DNA of 64,000 bases. It comes from Kitasatospora xanthocidica (lineage in GTDB: Bacteria > Actinomycetota > Actinomycetes > Streptomycetales > Streptomycetaceae). Where the stretch lies: NCBI RefSeq assembly GCF_014656195.1, contig NZ_BNBY01000008.1, positions 62,001-126,000 of the forward strand, in the 5' to 3' direction. The notes under the pieces are model-generated. The model ran no database searches. It was not told where the DNA came from and was given only the letters and a program-made list of their open reading frames with translations. Of the stretch, positions 54,536-63,248 are shown one piece after another. Position 1 is the first letter of the stretch. Each line of letters starts with the position of its first letter. Position numbers and translations under genes: made by a program.

Positions 54536-55253
54536 GGCGGCCGCCCCCGTCCACGTGCAGCACGGTGCCGGTGACGTACGGGTTGTCGACCGCGTACAGC
54601 ACGGCCTTCACCAGGTCCTCCGGGCTGCCCACCCGGCGGGCCGGGTTGCGCGCGGCGACCCCGCGCAGGAACGCCTCCTTGTCGGCGCCGAGCCCGTCCC
54701 AGGAGCCGGTGTCGACGATGCCGGGGGACACCGCGTTCACCCGGACCGGCGCGATCTCCACCGCCAGCGCCTGCACCAGGAAGGCGAGCGCGCCGTTGGT
54801 GGTGGCCATCACCGTACGGCCCGGGGCCGGACGCCAGGCCGCCACCCCGGAGAAGAACGTGAACGAGCCGCTCTCCGACACCTGCCCCACCAGGTGCTTG
54901 GCCAGCAGCAGCGGCCCGATCACCTTCGCCGCGAACGCCCGCCGGACATCGGCCGCGTCCAGCTCCGCGAGCGGGCCGTTGGCCGGGATCGCGGCGGTGG
55001 ACACCAGGTGGTCGAAGCGGCCGGCCCGGGCGGCGAAGTCCGCGATCGACTGCTCGTCCGCGATGTCGAGCGCCAGCACCTCGGACGGCCCGGACAACTC
55101 ACCGGCCGTCCACTCCAGCTTGCGCGGATCCGGACCGGCCAGCACCAGGTCCGCACCGGCGGCCGACGCAGCCTTGGCCAGAGCGCGCCCGGTGCGCGAA
55201 CCGGCGCCGACCACGACGAGGCGCCGGCCCTTCAGGGAACCGTCATCGGACAT
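54528..55253 (-). CDS. SDR-family protein with altered catalytic Tyr/Lys
   Basis: 241 residues from ATG 55253. Rossmann motif VVVGAGSRTGRALAKAA (13-29), NAG-like STAAIPANGPL, and the C-terminal VNAVSPGIVDTGSW. The catalytic tetrad region is SGVAAWRPAPGRTVMATTNG (135-154): the usual Tyr and Lys align with Met149 and Asn153. Either a divergent subclass or an inactive binder. It is divergent to the LysR gene that probably controls it. Confidence 0.8.
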   Translation of the reverse strand: MSDDGSLKGRRLVVVGAGSRTGRALAKAASAAGADLVLAGPDPRKLEWTAGELSGPSEVLALDIADEQSIADFAARAGRFDHLVSTAAIPANGPLAELDAADVRRAFAAKVIGPLLLAKHLVGQVSESGSFTFFSGVAAWRPAPGRTVMATTNGALAFLVQALAVEIAPVRVNAVSPGIVDTGSWDGLGADKEAFLRGVAARNPARRVGSPEDLVKAVLYAVDNPYVTGTVLHVDGGGRLV

Positions 55254-55383
55254 GGGAGGACTCCTTCGAGCACAGGGGGAGGGGGTCGGCCGCCGCTGCT
55301 CGCCGCGGCCGCTCCACGACTCTCCCCTGACCTGCGGTGATGAGTCCAAGGCTTGTTTTCTACGTCAGCGATAAAATCTGCTC

Positions 55384-56274
55384 ATGGCAACGCTCCGGCA
55401 GCTCGAATACCTGGTCACCGTGGTCGACACCGGCTCCTTCACCCGCGCGGCCGAACAGCTGCACGTCACCCAGCCCGCGCTCTCCCACCAGATGCGGGCC
55501 CTCGAAGCCGCCGTCGGCGGCCCGCTGCTCGAACGCCTGCCGCGCTCGGTCCGGCTCACCCCGATGGGCCGGGCCGTCCTGCCGCACGCCCGCGCCGCGC
55601 TCGCCGAAGCCGAACGCCTGCACACCGTGGCCCGGCGCACGGCCGGGCTGGAGGAGGGCGAACTGGAGGTCGCGGCGATCTACTCGGTCAGCCTCGGCAT
55701 CCTGCCGCCCGTCCTGCGGGCCTGGCGCCGGCTCCACCCCGGGGTGCGGATCCGGCTGCGCGAGTACCCGCACGCCGACCTGCTCCGGGCCGCGATGGCC
55801 GCCGGCCGCGCCGACGTCGCCATCGGGCCCGTCCCGGACGGCTGGGAAGGGCCGATCCGGGAGCTCGGGGTCGAGGAGTTCGCGGTCGTCCTGCCCGTCG
55901 ACGACCCGCTGGCCGACAGCCCCACCGGCACCGTCGCACTGGCCGAACTCGCCGACCGGGACTGGGTCCACTACGCCCCCGGCAACGGCCTCGCCGACCT
56001 CCTCGACCACGTCGCCGCCCAGGTCGGCTTCCACCCCCGGGCGGCCGTCCGTGCCGAACAGACCTCCGCCGCACCGTTGTTGGCCGCCGCCGGGCTCGGC
56101 CCCGCCCTGGTCCCGGCGAACATCGTGCCGCCGCACTTCGACGGCGCCGTGCTCCGCCCGCACCCGCCGGTCCGCCGCACCCTGGCCGCCTACACCCGGA
56201 CCCGGCCGGACGCGCTCACGGTGGCGTTCGCCGACCTGGTGGTCGGGGTGGGGTGCGTGGACCCGGCGGGGTGA
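55384..56274 (+). CDS. LysR-family transcriptional regulator
   Basis: 296 residues. N-terminal helix-turn-helix LVTVVDTGSFTRAAEQLHVT and QPALSHQMRALEAAVGG, then an effector-binding domain. It is divergent to the SDR/NTF2 pair with 130 bases between, the classical LysR layout, so it likely regulates them. An MITE-like element begins 28 bases after its stop. Confidence 0.88.
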   Translation: MATLRQLEYLVTVVDTGSFTRAAEQLHVTQPALSHQMRALEAAVGGPLLERLPRSVRLTPMGRAVLPHARAALAEAERLHTVARRTAGLEEGELEVAAIYSVSLGILPPVLRAWRRLHPGVRIRLREYPHADLLRAAMAAGRADVAIGPVPDGWEGPIRELGVEEFAVVLPVDDPLADSPTGTVALAELADRDWVHYAPGNGLADLLDHVAAQVGFHPRAAVRAEQTSAAPLLAAAGLGPALVPANIVPPHFDGAVLRPHPPVRRTLAAYTRTRPDALTVAFADLVVGVGCVDPAG

Positions 56275-56302
56275 CCGGAGGACGGGGGCGGCTCTCGGTG
56301 GG

Positions 56303-56501
56303 CTAGGCCCTCTCTTTCGGATCTTGTCGGATCAGCGCGCGGCTCCCCCAGCCTTCGGCCGGGAGGTACCCCCATTCCGCGCCCGGCTGGGCGTGCCGGC
56401 GGATCGTCCTCGTACTGGGTCGTACTTGGATGATTCGCCGGTGCGTCCAGGCGGGATGCCCGGCGTCGTGCGCCCGGCAAGATCCGAAAGAGAGGGCCTA
56501 G
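56303..56501. mobile_element. MITE-like element with 24-base perfect terminal inverted repeats
   Basis: CTAGGCCCTCTCTTTCGGATC (first 21 bases of the left end) and its exact complement at the right end (through 56501) bound a 199-base unit with no gene. The inner part is a GC-rich structured stretch. The outermost CTAG may be part of the repeat or a target duplication. It looks like a non-autonomous relative of an IS5-type element. The right end supplies the TAG stop of the alpha/beta-hydrolase gene. Confidence 0.75.
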
Positions 56502-57187
56502 GCCCGGGCCGGGAGGCGGGTGCAGACCGTTCCGGTGGCGAGCGTGGCGGGCTCGGCCTTCAGGGTGTCGAGGGTGAAGGCGGTGGTGAGCGCGTTGATG
56601 TCGCGGGTTTCGCGGAGGAGGAAGTGGTTGCCGCCGGGGATCTCGTAGCGGGCGAGGTCCGGGACGACCCGGCGGGCGCGCAGCGCGTACTCCAGGGACT
56701 GGGTGGCGTTGGCCGCGCTGTGGTCGCCGGTGCCGTGGACGATCAGTACCCGCCGCCCGGCGAGCTGGTCGACGGTGTCGCCGCTGGGCAGCCAGGGGGC
56801 GATCCCGGCGACGCCGACGACGGACGGGTGGCCGGCGCACCAGAAGGCGGCGCGCCCGCCGAGGGAGTTGCCGATCAGGACGACGGGTGCGCCGTCGTAC
56901 CGCCGGGTGAGCTCGTCGAGCGCCCACCGGGTGTCGACGGCGGTGTCGGCGTCGTCGCCGTTCCAGCCGCTGTAGCGGTAGCGCAGCAGGTGCACGGCGA
57001 GGCCGTGCGGCCGGCCGCGGTCGGCGAGTTCGGCGGCGAGGTCCCGCAGGCCCAGTTCGGCGACCTTCAGCGGTCCGCTCCTGCTGCGGAGGAATCCGCC
57101 GGGCAGGAGCAGGGCGACGCCGTTGACCGGTTCGTCCCCCTGTCGCGGGGTCAGCTGCGGGGTGCGCGGACGGTGCGCTCGGAACAC
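56498..57187 (-). CDS. Alpha/beta hydrolase, 3' end formed by the MITE
   Basis: 229 residues from GTG 57187, which has GGGAGG eight bases before. Hydrolase core has the nucleophile in VVLIGNSLGGRAAF, an Asp in LIVHGTGDHSAAN and the His in PGGNHFLL. Small dienelactone-hydrolase-like enzyme. Its last codon is followed by a TAG inside the right terminal repeat of the MITE, so the C-terminus may have been truncated or extended by the insertion; the fold itself looks complete. Confidence 0.75.
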   Translation of the reverse strand: MFRAHRPRTPQLTPRQGDEPVNGVALLLPGGFLRSRSGPLKVAELGLRDLAAELADRGRPHGLAVHLLRYRYSGWNGDDADTAVDTRWALDELTRRYDGAPVVLIGNSLGGRAAFWCAGHPSVVGVAGIAPWLPSGDTVDQLAGRRVLIVHGTGDHSAANATQSLEYALRARRVVPDLARYEIPGGNHFLLRETRDINALTTAFTLDTLKAEPATLATGTVCTRLPARA

Positions 57188-57219
57188 GCGGAATCCTCCC
57201 AGATCGGTACAGCCGGATT

Positions 57220-57549
57220 CTACGGTTCCGAGGAGGGGTCCCGGTGCGCGAGCAGGGACCACAGGACCCAGCCGGTGACCCGGGTGCGGGCCACCATGAC
57301 CTTGGCCCAGCGGGCGCCGAGCGGGGAGGTCCAGGTGTCCACGACCTCCACGACGTCCCCGGAGCGGGCCAGACCGATGACGGTGTCCTCGCCGAAGTGG
57401 TCGGTCCGGACGTTGGCGGCGCTGACCGAGACCTCCCACCAGCCCGCCCCGACCTCGGGCGCCCGCTCGCCGGCCGGTGTGACCGCGGCCGGGACGAGCA
57501 GGATCGCGAGGGAGAGGACCGCCGCCGTCGCCCGGCCGATCACGGCCAC
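57220..57549 (-). CDS. Secreted SH3-like domain protein
   Basis: 109 residues from GTG 57549. Signal-like ATAAVLSLAILLVPAAVTPA (7-26), then a bacterial SH3 domain (about 45-105) with SVSAANVRTDHFGEDTVIGL and WAKVMVARTRVTGWV. Such domains bind peptidoglycan or cell-wall polymers. Start chosen because GAGG precedes it; a frame extends further upstream but crosses the TetR operator. Confidence 0.7.
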   Translation of the reverse strand: MAVIGRATAAVLSLAILLVPAAVTPAGERAPEVGAGWWEVSVSAANVRTDHFGEDTVIGLARSGDVVEVVDTWTSPLGARWAKVMVARTRVTGWVLWSLLAHRDPSSEP

Positions 57550-57722
57550 GCGAGCCTCGGCGCGCCGTTGTGCGGAGGTGGTGGCGGCGGTGTGAACAGC
57601 GGGGGAGCCATGTACAGCAGAACGACCCGGCCCTGCGTACGCGCACTGTCGGGCGCCGGGGCTCACCCGGTCGGGTGAGTCCGGGGCCGGTCCGGGTGGC
57701 GCTGCCGATGCCAGGAGGGTCT

Positions 57723-57757
57723 GGTAACACTGTTTCCCATGGGTTACGTTGTTACCC
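57723..57757. promoter_or_regulatory. Candidate TetR operator overlapping the tetR start
   Basis: GGTAACA (57723-57729) and TGTTACC (57750-57756) form an inverted repeat around a central CCCATGGG, directly against the ATG at 57758. A bound repressor would block its own gene. Confidence 0.7.
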
Positions 57758-58378
57758 ATGAGCACGCCCTACCAGGACGCGCAGCGGGCCGGCCAGGACG
57801 CCGTGCGCGCCGTGATCCTCGACTGCGCCATCACCCTCCTCGTCGCCGAGGGCTCCGCCGCGCTGACCGTGCGCCGGATCGCCGCCGAGATCGGCTCCTC
57901 GACCAAGGTGCTGTACACGATGTTCGGCGGCAAGGAGGGGCTGCTCGACGCGCTGTACCGCGAGGGCTTCGCCCGGCTGCGCCGAGCGCAGGAACAAGTC
58001 CCGCCGGGGGAAGGGCCGTTGAGCTACCTGACCGCGCTCGGCCGGGCCTACCGGGAGCGGGCGATCGCCGAACCCGCCTACTACCGGGTGATGTTCGAGC
58101 ATCCGGTGCCCGGATTCCGGCCCGGCGCCGAGGCCTTGGCGATGGCCGACGGCGCGTTCGACGCCTCCGTGGCCGCGGTGGAGGCGTGCATGGCGGCCGG
58201 GGTCTTCCGGCCGGGCGACGCGCACGAGGTGTCCAAGCTCTTCTGGGCGGCCACGCACGGCGTGGTGAGCCTGGAACTCGCCGGCCACTTCGCCCCGGCC
58301 GACGCCGGGCCGCGCTACGAGGCGCTGATGGCCGCCCTGGGCCGGGCGTTCGGCGCCGGAGCGCCGGCGACCGACTGA
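57758..58378 (+). CDS. TetR-family regulator
   Basis: 206 residues from ATG 57758. N-terminal helix-turn-helix ILDCAITLLVAEGSAALTV with RRIAAEIGSSTKVLYTMFGG, then a variable ligand domain with a TetR_C-like end. It probably represses itself and the carotenoid oxygenase gene 59 bases downstream. Confidence 0.9.
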   Translation: MSTPYQDAQRAGQDAVRAVILDCAITLLVAEGSAALTVRRIAAEIGSSTKVLYTMFGGKEGLLDALYREGFARLRRAQEQVPPGEGPLSYLTALGRAYRERAIAEPAYYRVMFEHPVPGFRPGAEALAMADGAFDASVAAVEACMAAGVFRPGDAHEVSKLFWAATHGVVSLELAGHFAPADAGPRYEALMAALGRAFGAGAPATD

Positions 58379-58437
58379 CGAGCGGACTGACGGGCCGACG
58401 GGCGAACCGACCGACCGACTGACGAGAGGACGACACG

Positions 58438-59820
58438 ATGAGCCGAAACCGTTACCTGTTAGGGAACTTCGCCCCCGTGGTAGAGGAGGTCACCGCCCAC
58501 GACCTGCCCGTCACCGGGCGGATCCCGGACCACCTCGACGGACGCTACCTGCGCAACGGCCCCAACCCGCTGGGCATCGAGGACCCCGCCGCACACCAGT
58601 GGACGCTGGGCGCGGGCATGGTGCACGGCGTCCGGATCCGGGGCGGGCGCGCCGAGTGGTACCGCAACCGGTGGGTCCGCTCCGGAGCCGTCGCCGACCT
58701 GCTCGGTGAGCCGCGGCGCGGCACTCCCGTCGACGAGCGGCTGGACATCTCCCCGAACGTGCAGGTCGCGGGCCTCGCCGGGCGCACCTTCGCGCTCACC
58801 GAGGGCGGCATCCGGCCGTACGAACTCACCTACGAGCTGGACACGGTGGGCCCGTGCGACCTGGGTGCCACGCCGGAGGGGTACAGCGCCAACGCGCACT
58901 CGCTGTTCGACCCGCACACGGGGGAGCTGCACTCGCTCGCCTTCCGCTACGGCTCGGACCAGGTGCAGCACATCGTGATGGACGCGGTCGGCGCCGTCCG
59001 GAGCGTCACCACGATCCCGGTGCCGGGGAACCCGTACATGCACGACTTCGCGCTCACCGAGCGGTTCGTGGTGCTGTACGACACCCCGGTGGTGTTCAGC
59101 GCGGCGCACCTGGCGACCGGCGTGCCCTTCACCTGGGACGAGCGGCGTGCCGCCCGGGTCGGTGTGATGCCGCGGGCGGGCGGCGGGGTGCGGTGGTTCG
59201 AACTGGCGCCGCACCTGGTCGGGCACACGCTCAACGCGTACGAGCGGACGGCGGATTCGCTGGTGGTCGACGTCGTCCGGCACCCGCCCGGCATCGATCT
59301 GCGGCGCCTCGGGGCGAGCCGGCCCACGCTCGACCGCTGGACGGTCGACCTGGCGGCGGGGACGGTGAAGGAGGAACGGCTGGACGACCGGGTCCAGGAG
59401 TTCCCGCGCCTCAACTCCCGTTTCTCCGGGCGCCCTTACCGCTACGGTTACGCGGCCGCCGTCGAGCTGTACGCGCCGCCGGCCGGGCCGGGGGACGAGC
59501 GGCCGGCCGAGGGGTTCAGCAACGCCCTGCTCAAGCACGACCTGCACCGGGGGACGGTGGAGGCCCATGAGTTCGGGCGGGACGGTGCCGTCGGGGAGGG
59601 GGTGTTCGTCGCGGCCGAGTCGCCGGCGGCGGAGGACGACGGGTATGTGATGGCGTACGTCTTCGACCCGGTGCGGGGTGCGACGGACCTGGTCGTCCTC
59701 GCCGCCCAGGACTTCACCGGCGGGCCCGTGGCCCGGGTGCACCTGCCGGTGCGGGTGCCGCTGGGGCTGCACGGGAACTGGGTGCCGGGCGGGGAACCGG
59801 GGGTGCCGGGCAGGGCGTGA
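58438..59820 (+). CDS. Carotenoid cleavage oxygenase
   Basis: 460 residues. Seven-bladed propeller family: four iron histidines are placed as expected, His154 (SANAHSLFDP), His202 (YMHDFALTE), His263 (VGHTLNAYE) and His445 (LHGNWVPG). It cleaves a conjugated double bond of carotenoids or stilbenes such as lignostilbene. It follows the TetR gene on the same strand, so inducible. Substrate not readable. Confidence 0.92.
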   Translation: MSRNRYLLGNFAPVVEEVTAHDLPVTGRIPDHLDGRYLRNGPNPLGIEDPAAHQWTLGAGMVHGVRIRGGRAEWYRNRWVRSGAVADLLGEPRRGTPVDERLDISPNVQVAGLAGRTFALTEGGIRPYELTYELDTVGPCDLGATPEGYSANAHSLFDPHTGELHSLAFRYGSDQVQHIVMDAVGAVRSVTTIPVPGNPYMHDFALTERFVVLYDTPVVFSAAHLATGVPFTWDERRAARVGVMPRAGGGVRWFELAPHLVGHTLNAYERTADSLVVDVVRHPPGIDLRRLGASRPTLDRWTVDLAAGTVKEERLDDRVQEFPRLNSRFSGRPYRYGYAAAVELYAPPAGPGDERPAEGFSNALLKHDLHRGTVEAHEFGRDGAVGEGVFVAAESPAAEDDGYVMAYVFDPVRGATDLVVLAAQDFTGGPVARVHLPVRVPLGLHGNWVPGGEPGVPGRA

Positions 59821-60029
59821 GGTGACGCGGCGTCGCGGGTGAGGGGCAAGGGGCCAAGAGTTGCCCCTGGGGGAGCCTCGCGGCATTCGGCGCCTCTTAT
59901 GTGCAGGTGATGGCCGGGGTTTTCCCTGCTCTTTGTTTCGGATCAAGGCGGGCTCTGCGACGATCCGATGATCGTCGCCCTGTTGTGGTGGGCGGCGCGT
60001 CGCAGGGGTGTCGCAGGGGAGAGACCGGC

Positions 60030-61622
60030 ATGGCCGTTGGGCCCGAGGACGACGTGGTCCGGGCGGGGTGGGGTGCCAGGTTCGCCTGGAACAACAGGTT
60101 CGTCCGGAACAACGGGTTCGCCTGGAACAAGGAGACCTGGATCGTGGTCTCCGGCGGGGTGCTGGGGGCCATGTTCGCGAGCATGGGGCTGGCGGTGCTG
60201 TTGGGGCCGGGGAACGGGTTCGGCGGCGACAACCTCGCGTACATGGGGATCATCAGCATCCTCGGACTGATGCCGTGCGGCGCGGGCTTCGTGTGGGCGC
60301 TGATACACCCGCGGCACGGGCTGCCCTCGGCCGCCGTCGGCGCGCTGCTGGGCCTCGGCCTCTTCCTCTCCTTCGCCGGCGGCGCTGTCAACGACGCGTG
60401 GCGGGCACCGCTGGACCGGCCGTCCACGACCCGCGCGCTGGGCAGCTGGACGGCCGGGGACCTGGTGGTGCGGGTCCGGCCGGACCAGGTGGTGGCGTAC
60501 CGGAGCGCCACCGGCACCGTGGTCTGGCGCTGGACGCCGCCCGGGGAGGACTCGGTGTGCGCGATGAGCCGGGGCACCGGCCAGGCCGGCCCGGCGTCGG
60601 CCACGGCCTCGGCGTCGGCCGCGGCGGCCCAGGCCGGAGCGGCCGCGGGCGCGGTCGGGCTGATCGGCCACTCACCGCAGAACAAGCCGTGCGCGGCGGT
60701 GACCGCGCTCGGCCTCGCCGACGGCCGCTCCGGGTGGACCGCCGCCGTGGACGCGCCCGCCCGGGAGGGCGACTCGGCGGCGCCGGACGTGGTGGCGGTC
60801 GCCGGGCAGCAGGCCGTCCTCCAGGAGAGGGACGGCTGGCGGGCGGTACGGCTGGCGGACGGCGGGGCGGCCTGGCGCAGCCCGGTCGACGCCGGCTGCG
60901 CCCCGCGGCAGGTCGCGGGCGCGGCGGCGGACGTGGTGACGGTGGCGCAGTGCGGTGGGGCCGCGCCCGTGCTGCGGTCGCTGGAGGCCGGGGACGGGCG
61001 GGAGCGGTCGCGGATCGCGCTGCCGGGCGCGGGCGGCCTCAAGAACCTCGCGGTGGTGTCGGTGGCGCCGCTCGCGGTGTGGGTGGACGCCGAGGCCGAG
61101 CGGGGGACGCACGCGGTGCTCAGCTACGACCGGGACGGGCGGCGGCGGGCGACGATACCGGTCTCCGGTGACGAGTACGACCTGGACGTGATGCTGGGCG
61201 GGCTGCACGCCTTCGACGAGTTCGACGCCCGGCCGCTGTTCGGCGGCGTGGTGGTGGGGGACCTGTTCATCGTGCCGGCGCAGAAGCCCGGCGACGTCAG
61301 CATCAGCGGTGGCACGCACCCGAGCCGCAGCGCGACGGGCCGGCTGGTCGCGTACTCGCTCGCCGACGGCGGGCAGCGCTGGACGGCCGGGCTGGACGAC
61401 CAGGTCACGGGCCTGGTGGTGGACGGCGCCTCGGTGTGGGCGATGACCCGCGCCCGGATCGTCCGGGTGGACGCCGCGACCGGACGCAAGGGCGTGGAGC
61501 TGGACGTGAACGGCACGGCGTCGCTGTACCCGGTGGACCTGTCGGTGTCCGGCTCCGAGCGGTTCACGGTGGTGGCGGAGGACGGGACGCGCGACGAGCC
61601 CCCGGTGCGCGGGATGCGCTGA
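60030..61622 (+). CDS. Membrane-anchored PQQ-like beta-propeller protein
   Basis: 530 residues from ATG 60030. A repetitive WNN/FVRNN-type N-terminal 30 residues, then about three membrane helices (VSGGVLGAMFASMGLAVLLG, GIISILGLMPCGAGFVWAL, and AAVGALLGLGLFLSFAGGAV). The outside part has propeller-like blades such as AYRSATGTVVWRWTPPG, SLADGGQRWTAGLDDQV and RVDAATGRKGVELDV. Probably a surface or envelope protein. No catalytic motif. The C-terminal stop lies inside an inverted repeat. Confidence 0.7.
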   Translation: MAVGPEDDVVRAGWGARFAWNNRFVRNNGFAWNKETWIVVSGGVLGAMFASMGLAVLLGPGNGFGGDNLAYMGIISILGLMPCGAGFVWALIHPRHGLPSAAVGALLGLGLFLSFAGGAVNDAWRAPLDRPSTTRALGSWTAGDLVVRVRPDQVVAYRSATGTVVWRWTPPGEDSVCAMSRGTGQAGPASATASASAAAAQAGAAAGAVGLIGHSPQNKPCAAVTALGLADGRSGWTAAVDAPAREGDSAAPDVVAVAGQQAVLQERDGWRAVRLADGGAAWRSPVDAGCAPRQVAGAAADVVTVAQCGGAAPVLRSLEAGDGRERSRIALPGAGGLKNLAVVSVAPLAVWVDAEAERGTHAVLSYDRDGRRRATIPVSGDEYDLDVMLGGLHAFDEFDARPLFGGVVVGDLFIVPAQKPGDVSISGGTHPSRSATGRLVAYSLADGGQRWTAGLDDQVTGLVVDGASVWAMTRARIVRVDAATGRKGVELDVNGTASLYPVDLSVSGSERFTVVAEDGTRDEPPVRGMR

Positions 61623-61637
61623 GGGGGCTCGTCGCGC
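61589..61637. terminator. Hairpin overlapping the stop of the propeller gene
   Basis: A 15-base perfect inverted repeat GCGCGACGAGCCCCC (61589-61603) with 61623-61637 has the TGA (61620-61622) in its loop. It is a terminator between convergent genes that lies partly in coding sequence. Confidence 0.7.
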
Positions 61638-61691
61638 GGCCGCCTTCGAGCGCTGGGCAGTCGGGCGCCGGTGCGGCCCCGGCTCGGTGAG

Positions 61692-62231
61692 TTACTTCGA
61701 GCCGGTCCGGGCGCCGCTGCGGAAGTCCGGGTAGCCCAGGATGAAGACCTTCTCCGCCGGGTTCCGGACGTAGGGGATCACCTTCCCGGTGTCCTCGAAG
61801 CCGAGCCGCCGGTAGAAGGCCAGGGCGCGTCCGTTGCTCTCGTTGACGCCGAGGGTCAGCCACTGGGCGGCGGTGTGGTCGCGCGCGTGGCGGATGATCG
61901 CCCGGACGAGCTCGGCGGCGGGGCCGGCGGTGCCCCGGTGGGCCGGGGTGACGTAGACGGAGCGCACGCACACGGTGTCGGGCACGTCGGGGACGGGTTC
62001 GACCCCGGCGATCCCCACCCAGGCCCCGGCCTCGTCACGGACCGTGAAGGTGGCGCGCTCCTCGGCGGTGGCCTCGGTGGCGGCCTGCTCCTGCCAGTGG
62101 CCGTCGGGCTGGGCGGCGGTGTCGGCGTAGGACAGGTTGAAGGCGTCCGGGGAGTCCCGCAGCGCCTCCAGCGTGATCTCGCGGAGTTCCCGCCACTCCT
62201 CGGCGGTGATCCGGCGTACGACGTAGTGCAT
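61692..62231 (-). CDS. GNAT N-acetyltransferase
   Basis: 179 residues from ATG 62231. Acetyl-CoA motif A is VRSVYVTPAHRGTAGPAAEL with motif B LGVNESNGRALAFYRRLGFE. It would acetylate a small amine or antibiotic; target not readable. Confidence 0.88.
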   Translation of the reverse strand: MHYVVRRITAEEWRELREITLEALRDSPDAFNLSYADTAAQPDGHWQEQAATEATAEERATFTVRDEAGAWVGIAGVEPVPDVPDTVCVRSVYVTPAHRGTAGPAAELVRAIIRHARDHTAAQWLTLGVNESNGRALAFYRRLGFEDTGKVIPYVRNPAEKVFILGYPDFRSGARTGSK

Positions 62232-62390
62232 GCCCCGAGCCTGGCACGGCCGCGGGGCGGTGGGATCACGCGTGAGGATGATCTTCGTCCCGGTGCTCCC
62301 CCGCGTGGGGGAGCCGCCCGGCGGACCTGAGCCTTCCAGGCGGTTGTGTCAGGCTGGTGGGGGAGCACCGCCGAGATCGGGAGGCTCGAG

Positions 62391-63200
62391 ATGGCCGAGA
62401 TCAGGGTGAACGGGGTCGCGCTGCACTACGAGACCCGCGGTGAGGGCCCCGGCGTCGTCCTGGTGCACGGCTCGTGGAGCGACGGGGACTCCTGGGCGCG
62501 GGTGGTGCCGGGCCTGGCCGAGTCCGTGGCCGTCGTCACCTACGACCGCCGGGGCCACAGCCGCAGCGAGGACCTGCTCACCCAGGGTTCGGTGTACGAG
62601 GACGCGGCCGACCTGGCCGGGCTGATCCAGGGCCTCGGCCTCGCCCCGGCCTTCGTCTACGGCGACTCCTACGGCGCGCTGGTCACCCTCCGGCTCGCCG
62701 CCGCCCGCCCCGACCTGATCCGGGGGATCGGCGCGCACGAGCCGCCCGGCAGCGGCATCCTGCTCGCCGACCCGGACCTGCGCCCGATCGGCACCGCCTT
62801 CGCCGACCGGATCGCCGCCGTCCGCGAGCTGCTGGAGCAGGCCGAGTCGGCGGCGGCCGCCGAACTGTACGTGGACAGCCTCGCCTTCGGGCCGGGAGCC
62901 TGGGAGCAGCTGCCCGCGCCGATCCGGCACACGTACATCCGCAACGCGCCCACCTACCTGGACGAGCTGCGCGACCCGGACGCGCTCGACCTCGACCTCA
63001 CCGGGCTGGCCCGGTACACCGAACCGGCGCTGCTCACGCAGAGCGACGACAGCGCGCCGATGTTCGGCGAGGTGCTGGACCTGGTCGACCTGGCCCTGCC
63101 GAAGGCCGAGCGGCACGTGTACACCGGCGCCGGGCACGCCCCGCACCTGTCGCAGCCGGAGGAGTGGGTGCGGGTGGTCCTGCCGCGCGTCCTGGCCTGA
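62391..63200 (+). CDS. Alpha/beta hydrolase
   Basis: 269 residues from ATG 62391. Oxyanion motif VLVHGSWSDGDSW, nucleophile FVYGDSYGALVT (Ser93) and catalytic His in GAGHAPHLS (His249). Related to haloperoxidase-like or esterase-type hydrolases. Independent gene. Confidence 0.88.
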   Translation: MAEIRVNGVALHYETRGEGPGVVLVHGSWSDGDSWARVVPGLAESVAVVTYDRRGHSRSEDLLTQGSVYEDAADLAGLIQGLGLAPAFVYGDSYGALVTLRLAAARPDLIRGIGAHEPPGSGILLADPDLRPIGTAFADRIAAVRELLEQAESAAAAELYVDSLAFGPGAWEQLPAPIRHTYIRNAPTYLDELRDPDALDLDLTGLARYTEPALLTQSDDSAPMFGEVLDLVDLALPKAERHVYTGAGHAPHLSQPEEWVRVVLPRVLA

Positions 63201-63248
63201 GCGCCGCCCGAGCCGGCCGGCGGGCCGGCCCGCTGGTCCGTTGGTCCG

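Noticed and set aside
58368..58437. Repeats of CCGACTGACGAG between tetR and the carotenoid oxygenase
   Set aside because: Short, imperfect and GC-biased; no operator logic clear beyond the palindrome upstream of tetR.
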